Shown: positions 35,686-45,221 of the stretch, piece by piece
How positions within the stretch are numbered: the stretch's first letter is position 1
Layout: each line of letters opens with the position of its first letter
Origin: JAPOUP01 sp965199865
Lineage (GTDB): Bacteria > Pseudomonadota > Alphaproteobacteria > Rhodobacterales > Rhodobacteraceae
Reading direction: 5' to 3'
DNA length: 64,000 bases
NCBI GenBank assembly: GCA_965199865.1
Contig: CBDATU010000009.1
Span: 248,001 to 312,000, forward strand
Program-made: the position numbers and the translations under genes
Notes under the pieces: model-generated
Told to the model about the DNA's origin: nothing
The model's input: only the letters and a program-made list of their open reading frames with translations
Databases searched by the model: none

Positions 35686-35814
35686 CGCCGGAGATTCGGG
35701 GAGCTGATGGCTGCACATTCGGCAGATCGGACTTCAGATGCACCGACCCTGATGCACCAGACAGTCAGTTTCCGGCCATTACGGAGATGTCCAGCTGTTC
35801 TGAATGGATGGATG

Positions 35815-35908
35815 AGAGGCTGAACTGCGACCCAGACGATAATTCGTTACGGCTGCTTCCTTCCGGACCTGACCGGGTTGGCGAGACGCCTGCCCGCGTC
35901 AGCCCCTC
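35815..35908 (-). ncRNA. ffs: Signal recognition particle RNA (4.5S type)
   Basis: Read on the minus strand this has the conserved SRP RNA apical loop GGTCAGGTCCGGAAGGAAGC and the following CAGCC, flanked by arms that pair at the ends (GGCTGACGC near 35905 with GCAGTTCAGCC near 35818). Size is about 94 nt, as in bacterial short SRP RNAs. It binds Ffh to target membrane proteins. Ends are estimated from the terminal pairing. Confidence 0.9.
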
Positions 35909-36587
35909 AATTTACAGAATAAGGCATGAATGTGTCCAATTCAATGGCTTGGCCGCCGAAAGAATCAACCAGCGCTGCCTCTCTGATTCCTGTCTTCCAT
36001 CGGCGCGAAATCCAGTTTCAGAATGAGCGGCGAGTCAAGGAGCAGGCTTTCGTCTTCCGAGGATTCCATCCCGCATCCTGCGCATTTGAGATTCGCGTGC
36101 GTCAGGCATCACGAATGGCCAGCCTGATCGGCCAGAATGGGGCTTTGCGCTTCGAATTGGAAATGGTGAACGGAAAATTGCATTATTTGGTGTCCAAATA
36201 CCTGACGCCACAAAGGGGTTTCGCTTGCCGTTTCTTGATCTGCTACAGTCACAGAAGCGTAAGATATTGATTGAACGTCGTTTTCTCTCTCCCACGGGTC
36301 AAGATTACTCCAGTGGGCGGGTGGATTCGGCGGGGCCTGCGGATTTCTGCCCGGATTGTAGTGCCAGGTATATAGACCCCTAACGTGCCCCGACACTTCA
36401 TCTGAAACCACCGGAATGGGATCTGGATGCCACGCCAGCGCTCCTGTAACGGTGAATAGCGTCCGGTAGTCCCGAAAGACCCCCGCACCCGGTTCCTGGG
36501 CAGAGTTTCCCGGCGAGATTGGGAACGCTGGAAAGAAATTCGCAGGCGTCTCCTTAGTATCGGGCAGTGACGGAACTGGAGTGGTAC
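35909..36587. other. Long spacer between ffs and nudC
   Basis: About 680 bases. Open frames exist on both strands (one plus-strand frame 35926-36270; a minus-strand frame ending at 36109) but neither is recognised and neither has a convincing ribosome site. The ffs promoter should lie just above 35908 on the minus strand. Confidence 0.4.
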
Positions 36588-37553
36588 ATGAAACTTGCGG
36601 AAACTGTGGCATTCGGTGGATCCGGCCTCGACAGGGCAGCGGAACTGCGCGGAGACGCCGGGGAAATCTCGAAGCTGAGGAATTCGAAACAGGCTCGCGG
36701 ACTGCCCGTCTGGCGTGGCAAACCACTTCTTGCCGGCAACGCCCGCGATCAGGCTGGCTGGCTGGAGCTCTCTCATGGCCTGTTCGACCATGCTTGCGAA
36801 GATCCCGTCTTCCTGGGCCTGGATGGCGGGGAACCACGCTTCGGCCTTGACGTGTCGTCCTGGCTTCCGGACGATCTGCCTGACACCATCGGCGCATTCG
36901 TTGATCCGTCCGAGCAGCTCCATCCGGATCTTGGGCCGGGTTTCGCTTTCGTGGAGCTTCGTCGGGCCATGACATGGTTGACCGCAAGAGACGCGGAACT
37001 GGTGGCAACGGCCAAAGCCCTGCTTGGCTGGCACAGGTCGCATCGCTTCTGTTCAGGATGCGGATCACCAAGCGTGATGGCGAATAGCGGCTGGCAGCGG
37101 GATTGTCCGCAATGCAATGCCAACCACTTCCCGCGTACCGACCCGGTGGTCATCATGCTGGTCACCCATGGCAACAGACTGCTCATGGGCCGCAGCCATA
37201 TTTGGCCCGACGGCATGTATTCGCTTCTTGCCGGGTTTGTGGAGCCCGGGGAAACGATTGAGGCCGCCGTGCGTCGCGAGGCATTCGAGGAGGCCGGTGT
37301 AGAAATCGGCAGGGTTCGATATCTCGCCTCACAGCCATGGCCGTTCCCGTCCTCGCTGATGATCGGCTGCCACGGACACACCCGTGACGACCGGATTCGA
37401 ATCGACCCCAATGAACTCGAGGATGCGGTCTGGGTAACGCGGGAAGAGATGATGGATGTATTCGCTGGCAACAGCGACCGTCTAAAACCCGCCCGACAGG
37501 GTTCCATCGCCCATTTCCTGATCCGAAACTGGCTGGCAGGTACTCTGGACTAA
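36588..37553 (+). CDS. nudC: NAD(+) diphosphatase / RNA decapping NUDIX hydrolase
   Basis: NudC-type hydrolase of 321 residues that cleaves NADH, NAD+ or NAD caps on RNA. A zinc ribbon is formed by Cys155, Cys158, Cys173 and Cys176; the Nudix box is GFVEPGETIEAAVRREAFEE (from about residue 216) continuing AGVE, and the NADH-specific SQPWPFPSS motif follows at 248-256. The ATG at 36588 is preceded by GGAG; an in-frame GTG at 36567 is weaker. It converges on pheA. Confidence 0.95.
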   Translation: MKLAETVAFGGSGLDRAAELRGDAGEISKLRNSKQARGLPVWRGKPLLAGNARDQAGWLELSHGLFDHACEDPVFLGLDGGEPRFGLDVSSWLPDDLPDTIGAFVDPSEQLHPDLGPGFAFVELRRAMTWLTARDAELVATAKALLGWHRSHRFCSGCGSPSVMANSGWQRDCPQCNANHFPRTDPVVIMLVTHGNRLLMGRSHIWPDGMYSLLAGFVEPGETIEAAVRREAFEEAGVEIGRVRYLASQPWPFPSSLMIGCHGHTRDDRIRIDPNELEDAVWVTREEMMDVFAGNSDRLKPARQGSIAHFLIRNWLAGTLD

Positions 37554-37564
37554 CATGTCTGGAA

Positions 37565-37590
37565 CGCCGACCCGTCGCTTAATGTCGGCG
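37565..37590. terminator. Hairpin between convergent nudC and pheA
   Basis: Inverted repeat CGCCGAC with a 12-base loop and GTCGGCG, spanning the end of pheA and the 25-base spacer to nudC. It could serve both convergent genes, but the stem is short and there is no T-run. Confidence 0.3.
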
Positions 37591-38409
37591 CTGATCCGCC
37601 GGATAGGTGCCGAGAATCTTCATGAATGAAGTGAAATACTCCAGTTCCTCTAGCGCCCGTTTCACCGGTAGGTCCTCGGGATGGCCTTCGATATCGGCGT
37701 AGAACTGGGTCGCGGTGAATGAGCCGTCAACCATGTAGCTTTCGAGTTTCGTCATGTTCACGCCGTTCGTGGCGAACCCGCCCATAGCCTTGTAGAGCGC
37801 CGCCGGAATGTTCCGGACGCGGAACACGAACGTGGTCAGCATCGCATCGCTGCGTCGGCGACCGTCGCTGTCACGGGACATGATGAGAAAACGGGTCGTG
37901 TTCCGGTTATGGTCCTCGATGTGACGCGCGAGTGTCTCCAGACCGAAAATCTCGCCTGCTAGTTCGGATGCAAGCGCTGCCCTGGTGGGGTCGCCTAGTT
38001 CGGCCACATGTCTGGCCGCTCCCGCGGTATCCGCGGATATCACGCGGCGAATGCCGTGATCACGACAGAACCTGAGGCACTGGCCGAGCAGGACACGGTG
38101 GCTATGCGCTTCCTTGACCTGATTCAACGTCGTTCCGGGAATCGCCAGAAGATTGATATGGACGCGGACGAACGCCTCGTCGACGATATGGAGCCCGGAC
38201 TCCGGTAGCAGACGGTGAATGTCGGCCACACGCCCATAGGTCGAGTTCTCGACAGGAAGCATGGCGAGTTCCGCTCGGCCATCGCGCACGACTTCGATCA
38301 CATCCTCGAAGGCACGGCAGGGCAAAGCCTCAAAATCAGGTCGGGCCTCGCGGCAGGCCTGATGCGAATAGGCGCCAGGTTCACCCTGAAATGCGATGCG
38401 TGCCGTCAT
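37579..38409 (-). CDS. pheA: Prephenate dehydratase
   Basis: Monofunctional prephenate dehydratase, 276 residues, converting prephenate to phenylpyruvate for phenylalanine synthesis. The catalytic domain (ARIAFQGEPGAYSHQA, LPVENSTYGRV, and the HNRNTTRFLIMSRD segment with the key TRF motif) is followed by an ACT regulatory domain (PAALYKAMGGFATNGVNMTK), which normally binds phenylalanine. The ATG at 38409 gives the standard start; the ribosome site is weak. It diverges from the cytochrome c gene over 122 bases. No chorismate mutase domain is fused. Confidence 0.95.
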   Translation of the reverse strand: MTARIAFQGEPGAYSHQACREARPDFEALPCRAFEDVIEVVRDGRAELAMLPVENSTYGRVADIHRLLPESGLHIVDEAFVRVHINLLAIPGTTLNQVKEAHSHRVLLGQCLRFCRDHGIRRVISADTAGAARHVAELGDPTRAALASELAGEIFGLETLARHIEDHNRNTTRFLIMSRDSDGRRRSDAMLTTFVFRVRNIPAALYKAMGGFATNGVNMTKLESYMVDGSFTATQFYADIEGHPEDLPVKRALEELEYFTSFMKILGTYPADQRRH

Positions 38410-38531
38410 GTCCAGCCATTTGATTCGGATCCAGCCCGTAAGGGCGTTGTTTCGTCGCGGCTCATATACCTTGAACTTGGTGCGAGGAAGCGGATAAATG
38501 ACGCCGGGCTCTTGTTGGGGCGAAACGCGAC

Positions 38532-39065
38532 ATGTTCGACACAATGACAATGACAAAGATCGTGGGCGGCTTCTGTGGCATGTTCCTGGTCTTCCTTCTC
38601 GGCAACTGGGCGGCGGAGTCGCTATATCATGTCGGTGGAGGTGGCCACGGCAGTGACCACCATGCCCAAGCCTATACGATAGACATTGGGGAAAGCCATT
38701 CGACGGACGCCGATGGATCGGATGTCCCGCAGGTCAGCTTTGCGGAAGTCTATGCGGCCGCCGACGCCGCTGCCGGTGAACGGCTTTTCAAGGCCTGCCG
38801 GGCATGCCACAAGGTTGAGGACGGAAACAACGGCACAGGGCCACATCTGTTCAGCATCGTCGGCCGGGAGGTGGGAGCCGCTGATGGGTTCCGCTATTCC
38901 GGCGCTCTCACCGCAGTCGTGGAAACCTGGGGACCCGAGGAACTGAACGGCTTCCTCGAGGATCCGAAAGGCTTCGCGCCAGGCACAAAGATGGCTTACC
39001 GGGGCATGAAAGATATCGAGGACCGCGCCGACCTGATCGCATGGCTCGAATCAATTGGTGGCTGA
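38532..39065 (+). CDS. Membrane-anchored cytochrome c (cytochrome cy-like)
   Basis: Class I c-type cytochrome of 177 residues with an uncleaved N-terminal membrane helix (about residues 9-31), a histidine/glycine-rich linker and a cytochrome domain. The haem site is CRACH (Cys89, Cys92, His93) and Met154 in GTKMAYRG is the likely sixth ligand. Proteins of this design (CycM/cytochrome cy) carry electrons from the bc1 complex to cytochrome c oxidase at the membrane. The divergent placement beside pheA is common in Rhodobacterales-type genomes. Confidence 0.92.
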   Translation: MFDTMTMTKIVGGFCGMFLVFLLGNWAAESLYHVGGGGHGSDHHAQAYTIDIGESHSTDADGSDVPQVSFAEVYAAADAAAGERLFKACRACHKVEDGNNGTGPHLFSIVGREVGAADGFRYSGALTAVVETWGPEELNGFLEDPKGFAPGTKMAYRGMKDIEDRADLIAWLESIGG

Positions 39066-39242
39066 TCGGTGCCACGACTCTGACTTTATCGCCAAAATCA
39101 CACGCATCCGCTCCCCGCGGATCAAACGCATGTGAGTTTCACCATAGATGCCTTGCATGAAAAGGCGTAGCATTGTCGTGCTTGCTTTGGACAATGCTCC
39201 GAAATGGGGTAGAGTCGACGAAACAGATCAGGAGAACCGAAA

Positions 39243-41141
39243 ATGACACGGCATGCCCGAGGAATCGTCTTCAATTTCTTCCAGAAAGCGAACATTCGGT
39301 TCAGCCTCACAGCGGCGGTTTCCGCCACGGCCATTGCCCTGGCGCTGCCAGCGGTCTCATCGGCAGAGACGATCAGGTCCCACGGCGTCTCGACATTCGG
39401 AGATCTGTCCCTTCCCGAGGATTTCACGCACCTGCCCTATGTGAACCCGAACGCCCCCAAAGGCGGTGAGATGTCGCTATCCTGGTCATCGGGCTCGTTC
39501 GATTCGGTACATCCCTATACGCGCAAGGGTCGCTCGGCCGTGCTGGCCAGCAGTCTGTTTGAATCGATGCTGGAAAGTCCCGCCCATGTGGTTGGAGAAG
39601 CCTACTGCCTGCTGTGCGAATACATCGAGTATCCCGAAGGCAGGGAATGGGTGATCTTCAGGATCAGGGACGAAGCGAAGTTTTCCGACGGCTCGGATCT
39701 GACCGCACATGATGCATTGTTCAGCTACGAGATCCTGCGTGATGAAGGGCTGCCAAGTTTTCGCGCCTCAATTGTAAAGACCATCGAGGGAGCCGAGGTG
39801 CTGGATGATCGGCGAATCAGGTTCACCTTTGTCGACACCGCGCCGATTCGCGGCCGGATCGAGACTGCGGGCGGACTGCCGGTTTTCTCACAGGCCAGCC
39901 ACGAGGCCAGCGGGCTTGCCTTCGAAGACAGCAGACTGGACCCGTTGACCGGTTCCGGGGCCTATGTGCTGGATACGATCAAGGTGGGGGTGCAGACGAT
40001 CTTCCGGCGCAATCCTGATTACTGGGCCAATGACCTGCCGCTGACGCAGGGCCGGAACAATTTCGATGCGATCCGCATCGAATATTACGGTGACGGCAAC
40101 GCCGCATTCGAGGGCTTCAAGGCCGGCAACTATACCTTCCGGCAGGAAAGCGTTTCCAAGTCATGGGCGACCGCCTATGATTTTCCCGCGCTTGATGACG
40201 GCTATGTCATCAGGAAGGAGCTTCCCGACGACACCATCACCTCGGGTCAGTCTTTCATAATCAACCTCAGGCGCGAAAAATTTCAGGATGTACGCGTTCG
40301 CGAGGCGATCGCCCTCATGTTCAATTTTGAGTGGACCAACAGGACGCTGTTCTACGGCCTCTACGACCAGGGCTCGTCCTTCTGGCAGAATTCCGATCTT
40401 GAAGCGACCGGACTGCCCACGGCGGAGGAACTCGAAATCCTTGAACCCCTGCGCGACAGGCTGCGGGAGGAAGTGTTCACGGAAGAGGTCTATTCCCTTC
40501 AGCCATCGAACCCAGATGAAGCCCGCGACCGGCGCAAGGCGCGAAGGGCGCTGGGTTTGCTGCAGGAGGCGGGCTACGAGGCGGGTGACGACGGGCTGCT
40601 GCGCAGGAACGGCAAGACCCTTGAGGTGGAGTTCCTGAATTCCCTGCCGCTCTTTGACCGAATCATCAATCCCTATGTCGATAACCTGCGGTCAATTGGG
40701 GTGGATGCAAGGCTGAACCGGGTGGATAATGCGCAGGAGACGCAGCGCACCAGGGATTATGATTTTGACATCATCACGGATCATATCCCTATGGGTTACG
40801 AGCCGGGATCCGGACTGCGTCAGTATTTTGGCTCAGAGAGCAAGGACGCTTCCGTCTTCAACTCCGCTGGTGTGGGCAACGAAACTATCGACATTGTTGT
40901 CGAGACCGTCATAAATGCCGAGACTAAGGACGAGATGATTGTGGCGGCCAAGGCGCTGGACCGCGTCCTCCGCTGGGAGCGGTTCCGTGTGCCACAATGG
41001 TACAATCCGAACCATTGGGTGGCGTATTTTGACATGTACGAACATCCTGATCCGCTGCCGCGCTATGCGCTGGGATTTCTCGACTTCTGGTGGTGGAACT
41101 CCGAAAAGGCTGAGGCGCTGAAGGCGGCTGGAGCCCTGTAG
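39243..41141 (+). CDS. yejA: ABC transporter extracellular solute-binding protein (YejA-like)
   Basis: Periplasmic peptide-binding protein of family 5 (SBP_bac_5), 632 residues. A signal peptide covers about residues 1-38, ending ALPAVSSA before ETIRSHGVS. The YejA opening FTHLPYVNPNAPKGGEM and the RYRF-like interior WANDLPLTQGRNNFDAIRIEY are clear. It binds oligopeptides; enteric YejA also takes up microcin C. AGGAGA precedes the ATG. It is first in a complete yejABEF operon with spacings of 13, 0 and negative bases. Confidence 0.93.
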   Translation: MTRHARGIVFNFFQKANIRFSLTAAVSATAIALALPAVSSAETIRSHGVSTFGDLSLPEDFTHLPYVNPNAPKGGEMSLSWSSGSFDSVHPYTRKGRSAVLASSLFESMLESPAHVVGEAYCLLCEYIEYPEGREWVIFRIRDEAKFSDGSDLTAHDALFSYEILRDEGLPSFRASIVKTIEGAEVLDDRRIRFTFVDTAPIRGRIETAGGLPVFSQASHEASGLAFEDSRLDPLTGSGAYVLDTIKVGVQTIFRRNPDYWANDLPLTQGRNNFDAIRIEYYGDGNAAFEGFKAGNYTFRQESVSKSWATAYDFPALDDGYVIRKELPDDTITSGQSFIINLRREKFQDVRVREAIALMFNFEWTNRTLFYGLYDQGSSFWQNSDLEATGLPTAEELEILEPLRDRLREEVFTEEVYSLQPSNPDEARDRRKARRALGLLQEAGYEAGDDGLLRRNGKTLEVEFLNSLPLFDRIINPYVDNLRSIGVDARLNRVDNAQETQRTRDYDFDIITDHIPMGYEPGSGLRQYFGSESKDASVFNSAGVGNETIDIVVETVINAETKDEMIVAAKALDRVLRWERFRVPQWYNPNHWVAYFDMYEHPDPLPRYALGFLDFWWWNSEKAEALKAAGAL

Positions 41142-41154
41142 GGCGAGCCGCCGC

Positions 41155-42306
41155 ATGGGCGCCTATATCCTGAGAAGGCTGCTGCTGGTTATTCCAACGC
41201 TGTTTGGAATCATGGTCGTGAACTTTGCGCTCACCCAGTTCGTGCCGGGTGGGCCGGTGGAGCAGGTCATCGCGCAGTTGCAGGGCGAAGGCGATGTGTT
41301 CGAGGCGATTTCCGGCAGCGGTTCGGAGGCTGACACATCGTTTGAGGAGGAATCGGGATATATCGGCAGCAGGGGGCTGCCACCGGACTTCCTTGACGGT
41401 CTGCGGGTCCAGTTCGAATTCGCCCGAATCGAATGCGAGGAGGGCTACGAGGGTGAACCGGACCTGAAGGCGCCAGAATGTTCGGCTGTCCAGATTTCCG
41501 GCTTCGAGCGGTTCTTCCGCATGATGTGGAAATACGTCACGCTGGACTTTGGCGAGAGCTATTTCCGCTCTATCGGCGTTCTTGAACTGGTGATGGAAAA
41601 GCTGCCGGTATCGATTTCGCTTGGACTCTGGTCCGTCCTGCTGATCTATCTGGTGTCGCTTCCGCTAGGCATTCGAAAGGCGGTCCGGGACGGTACTCCG
41701 TTTGACACCTGGACATCTTCCGCGATCATCATTGGCTACGCAATTCCCGGATTCCTGTTCGCAATCCTGCTACTGGTGCTCTTTGCGGGCGGTTCTTTCT
41801 GGAAGATATTTCCGCTCCGGGGCCTGACCTCCGACAATTTCGCGGAACTGTCGCTTCTCGGACAGGTTGCCGACTACTTCTGGCATATCACCTTACCGAT
41901 CATCGCCTATTCGATTGCGGGATTCGCGTCGCTGACACTACTGACCAAGAACTCGTTTCTCGACCAGATCAAGATGCAATATGTCATCACCGCAAAGGCC
42001 AAGGGGCTTTCGGAACCGCGGGTGCTCTACGGACATGTCTTCCGCAACGCGATGCTGATCGTGATATCGGGATTTCCCAGCCTGTTCATCGGCATCTTTT
42101 TCAGCGGGTCGCTGATCATTGAGACGATCTTTTCCCTTGATGGACTCGGTAGGCTTGGATTTGAGGCGGCGGTGGCCCGCGACTATTCGGTGATCTTTGG
42201 AACGCTGTTTTTCTTCGGACTGATCAGTCTGGTTGTCGGAATCATCAGCGATCTGATGTATGTCTTTGTGGATCCCAGGATCGACTTCGAGACGAGGGAG
42301 ACCTAG
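41155..42306 (+). CDS. yejB: Microcin C/peptide ABC transporter permease YejB
   Basis: Inner-membrane permease, 383 residues, with six helices. It begins MGAYILRRLLLVIPTLFGIM, the standard opening of the DppB/YejB group, has a periplasmic insertion between helices 1 and 2 (about residues 40-120), and carries the EAA-type loop near FLDQIKMQYVITAKAKGLSE in the C-terminal half. It pairs with YejE encoded directly after its stop. Start is the ATG at 41155; the ribosome site is weak, consistent with translational coupling to yejA. Confidence 0.94.
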   Translation: MGAYILRRLLLVIPTLFGIMVVNFALTQFVPGGPVEQVIAQLQGEGDVFEAISGSGSEADTSFEEESGYIGSRGLPPDFLDGLRVQFEFARIECEEGYEGEPDLKAPECSAVQISGFERFFRMMWKYVTLDFGESYFRSIGVLELVMEKLPVSISLGLWSVLLIYLVSLPLGIRKAVRDGTPFDTWTSSAIIIGYAIPGFLFAILLLVLFAGGSFWKIFPLRGLTSDNFAELSLLGQVADYFWHITLPIIAYSIAGFASLTLLTKNSFLDQIKMQYVITAKAKGLSEPRVLYGHVFRNAMLIVISGFPSLFIGIFFSGSLIIETIFSLDGLGRLGFEAAVARDYSVIFGTLFFFGLISLVVGIISDLMYVFVDPRIDFETRET

Positions 42307-43494
42307 ATGCCGACAACCGATACGGCCGCGCAACCAGGAGGCCCGTCGACCGACAGGACCGATGTGGTTCTGCCGAAACGAGGTCGCTTTTCGCTGTCGC
42401 CGCTAAACCAGCGCCGCTGGCGCAACTTTACCCGCAACCGCCGTGCGTATTGGTCATTGATCATTTTCTGCGCGCTGTTCGGCATGTCGCTGCTCGCTGA
42501 CTTCATCGCCAACGATCGTCCAATCCTCGTTCAGTACCGGGGTGACTTCCACATGCCGATCTTCAGGTTCTATCCTGAGACCGCGTTCGGTGGGGATTTC
42601 CGGACCGAGGCGATTTATGGCGATGTCGAGGTGAGATGCCTCATCGTCTCAGGAGGCCTGCAGGAATGTTTCGACGATCCGGAAGCAATACTTGAGGACG
42701 CTGCGGATGGTGAGGTTGATGGAAAGGACATCAGGAAAGGCTGGATACTGTGGGCGCCAGTGCCATACAGCTACGACACCATCGTCGATACCGGAGGTGT
42801 CGCACCAGGTCCGCCGAGTGCCCTGAACTGGCTAGGGACCGATGACACGTCGCGCGATGTTGTCGCACGGGTGATTCACGGTTTCCGGCTGTCGGTCATA
42901 TTCACGATCATCGTGACGGTCATCTCATCCGTCATTGGCATCATCGCGGGGGCATTGCAGGGGTATTTTGGCGGCTGGCTGGACCTGATTTTCCAGCGGT
43001 TGATCGAGATCTGGACCGCAACCCCATCACTTTACATCATCATCATCATGTTCGCGATATTCGGGCGTAGTTTCTGGATGCTGGTGTTCCTGACCACCCT
43101 GTTCAGCTGGCCGGCACTGGTTGGAGTGGTGCGTGCGGAGTTCCTGCGTGCACGCAATTTCGAGTACGTCCGTGCGGCGAAAGCGCTTGGGGTCAGCAAC
43201 TGGACGATCATGTTCCGCCACCTGCTGCCCAATGCCATGGTCGCAACGCTGACCCTGCTGCCTTTCATCATCACGGGAACGATAGCCACATTGGCGGGGC
43301 TGGATTTTTTGGGTTACGGCCTACCGTCCTCGGCACCGTCGCTTGGAGAGATGACGCTTCAGGCCAAGCAGAACCTTCAGGCACCCTGGCTCGGCTTCAC
43401 GGCGTTTTTCACCTTCGCTGTGATGCTTTCGCTTCTGGTGTTCATCTTCGAGGGAATCCGTGACGCCTTCGATCCCAGAAAGACCTTTAAGTGA
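42307..43494 (+). CDS. yejE: Microcin C/peptide ABC transporter permease YejE
   Basis: Second permease of the Yej transporter, 395 residues. The cytoplasmic N-terminus (RFSLSPLNQRRWRNFTRNR) is typical of YejE/DppC-type proteins. A large periplasmic segment follows helix 1, and the EAA loop is seen in EYVRAAKALGVSNWTIMFRH near residue 295. Its ATG is immediately after the yejB TAG with no spacer. The ATP-binding gene begins 22 bases after its stop. Confidence 0.94.
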   Translation: MPTTDTAAQPGGPSTDRTDVVLPKRGRFSLSPLNQRRWRNFTRNRRAYWSLIIFCALFGMSLLADFIANDRPILVQYRGDFHMPIFRFYPETAFGGDFRTEAIYGDVEVRCLIVSGGLQECFDDPEAILEDAADGEVDGKDIRKGWILWAPVPYSYDTIVDTGGVAPGPPSALNWLGTDDTSRDVVARVIHGFRLSVIFTIIVTVISSVIGIIAGALQGYFGGWLDLIFQRLIEIWTATPSLYIIIIMFAIFGRSFWMLVFLTTLFSWPALVGVVRAEFLRARNFEYVRAAKALGVSNWTIMFRHLLPNAMVATLTLLPFIITGTIATLAGLDFLGYGLPSSAPSLGEMTLQAKQNLQAPWLGFTAFFTFAVMLSLLVFIFEGIRDAFDPRKTFK

Positions 43495-43516
43495 ACCGGC
43501 GAGGTGGCCGAAGCTG

Positions 43517-45217
43517 ATGACCGCTCTGCTGGCAATCCGTGACCTTTGTGTTTACTTTCGCCACGAAGGAAAAGCCGTCGAGGCAGTAAAGGGCATTTCC
43601 TTTGACGTTGGCAGGGGTGAGACCGTCGCCCTTGTTGGGGAATCCGGCTCCGGGAAGTCGGTGACCGCACTTTCTACAGTGTCACTTCTTCCCGATAGCG
43701 CGGCCATCATGGGGTCCGTAACCTATGACGGCAAAGAGATGGTAGGCGCTCCGGAGGCTGATCTGCGCAGGGTGCGCGGCAACGACATCAGCTTCATTTT
43801 CCAGGAGCCGATGACATCGCTCAACCCGCTGCACACGCTGGAAAAGCAGATCAGTGAAAGCCTTGCGCTGCATCAGGGCCTGACTGGCCAGGCGGCCCGA
43901 ACCCGAATCGTGGAGCTGCTTGCCAAGGTAGGCCTCGACAGTCCCGAACGACGGCTGAAGTCATATCCACATGAACTCTCCGGAGGGCAGCGTCAGCGGG
44001 TGATGATTGCCATGGCGCTGGCGAATGGCCCAAAACTCCTGATCGCTGACGAGCCCACCACCGCTCTTGATGTCACAATCGAGGCTCAGATCCTCCACCT
44101 GCTACACGAACTGAAGCAGACGGAGGACATGAGTCTTCTGTTCATCACTCACGATCTCGGAATCGTTCGCCGCATCTCTGATCGCGTCTGCGTGATGCAG
44201 GATGGCGAGATCGTTGAACAGGGGGCGACTGCAGGAATATTCGAGAAGCCCGGGCATCCCTATACCAGAAAACTGCTGGGTGCCGAAGCGGCGGGGTCCC
44301 CCGAACCCGTGCCGCAGGGTGCCGAGACCGTGGCCGAAACGGATAGCCTTCGAGTGTGGTTCCCAATCCATCGCGGGCTTCTGCGCCGGGTGGTCGGTCA
44401 TGTGAAGGCGGTGAACGCGGCGAGCGTCAGCGTCAGGGCTGGTGAGACCCTGGGAATCGTTGGTGAGAGCGGCTCAGGAAAGACGACGCTGGCTCTGGCC
44501 ATTACGCGGCTCGTCCGATCCCAGGGCAGGATAGTCTTTCTTGGCAGGGACATTTCGTATTCGCTGAATGGCATTGACCTTGGGGCTGGAAGGAGATCGA
44601 CCGAACGGCGGAACGACGGTAGCGCAATCTGGCGGTTTCCCGGGCTGTGGGCCGAACGCAGGACGCTAAGAGGGTTGAGGCGCGACATGCAGATCGTCTT
44701 CCAGGACCCTTATGGATCGCTCTCGCCCAGAATGACCGTTGAGGAAATCATCTCCGAAGGACTGGGTGTCCACGGCATCGATCAGGATAGATCCGGAAGC
44801 GAACTCGTTGCGGAAATCATGGAGGAGGTCGGCCTCGATCCCGTGTTCATGCACCGCTATCCGCATGAATTCTCCGGTGGCCAGCGCCAGCGCATCGCCA
44901 TCGCCCGTGCCATGATCCTGCGTCCGAAGCTGCTGGTTCTGGATGAGCCGACCTCGGCACTTGACATGACGGTGCAGGTGCAGATCGTCGAACTGCTGCG
45001 CGACCTCCAGCGGCGATACGGCCTGGCGTTCCTGTTCATCAGCCATGACCTGAAAGTGGTGCGTGCACTGAGCCACAAGATCATTGTGATGAAACAGGGT
45101 GACATCGTTGAGGCCGGCGATTCCGGCTCAATCTTCGATAACCCTCAGACGGACTACACGCGGGAACTAATGGCAGCGGCCTTCGGCAGTCAGGCTGCCA
45201 GTGCCGTGATGGCCTGA
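43517..45217 (+). CDS. yejF: Microcin C/peptide ABC transporter ATP-binding protein YejF
   Basis: ATPase of the Yej transporter with two fused ABC domains in 566 residues. Domain 1 has Walker A GESGSGKSV, signature LSGGQRQRV and Walker B LLIADEPTTALD; domain 2 repeats them as GESGSGKTT, FSGGQRQRI and LLVLDEPTSALD. An oligopeptide/dipeptide transporter C-terminal region follows domain 1. The ATG at 43517 was chosen for its GAGG site and family start; an in-frame GTG at 43460 lies inside yejE. It converges on the carboxypeptidase gene with four bases between stops. Confidence 0.94.
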   Translation: MTALLAIRDLCVYFRHEGKAVEAVKGISFDVGRGETVALVGESGSGKSVTALSTVSLLPDSAAIMGSVTYDGKEMVGAPEADLRRVRGNDISFIFQEPMTSLNPLHTLEKQISESLALHQGLTGQAARTRIVELLAKVGLDSPERRLKSYPHELSGGQRQRVMIAMALANGPKLLIADEPTTALDVTIEAQILHLLHELKQTEDMSLLFITHDLGIVRRISDRVCVMQDGEIVEQGATAGIFEKPGHPYTRKLLGAEAAGSPEPVPQGAETVAETDSLRVWFPIHRGLLRRVVGHVKAVNAASVSVRAGETLGIVGESGSGKTTLALAITRLVRSQGRIVFLGRDISYSLNGIDLGAGRRSTERRNDGSAIWRFPGLWAERRTLRGLRRDMQIVFQDPYGSLSPRMTVEEIISEGLGVHGIDQDRSGSELVAEIMEEVGLDPVFMHRYPHEFSGGQRQRIAIARAMILRPKLLVLDEPTSALDMTVQVQIVELLRDLQRRYGLAFLFISHDLKVVRALSHKIIVMKQGDIVEAGDSGSIFDNPQTDYTRELMAAAFGSQAASAVMA

Positions 45218-45221
45218 CCGC

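Noticed and set aside
36109..36612. Minus-strand frame in the ffs-nudC spacer
   Set aside because: It is open for about 150 codons outside nudC, but has no ribosome site, no recognised family and extends into nudC antisense.
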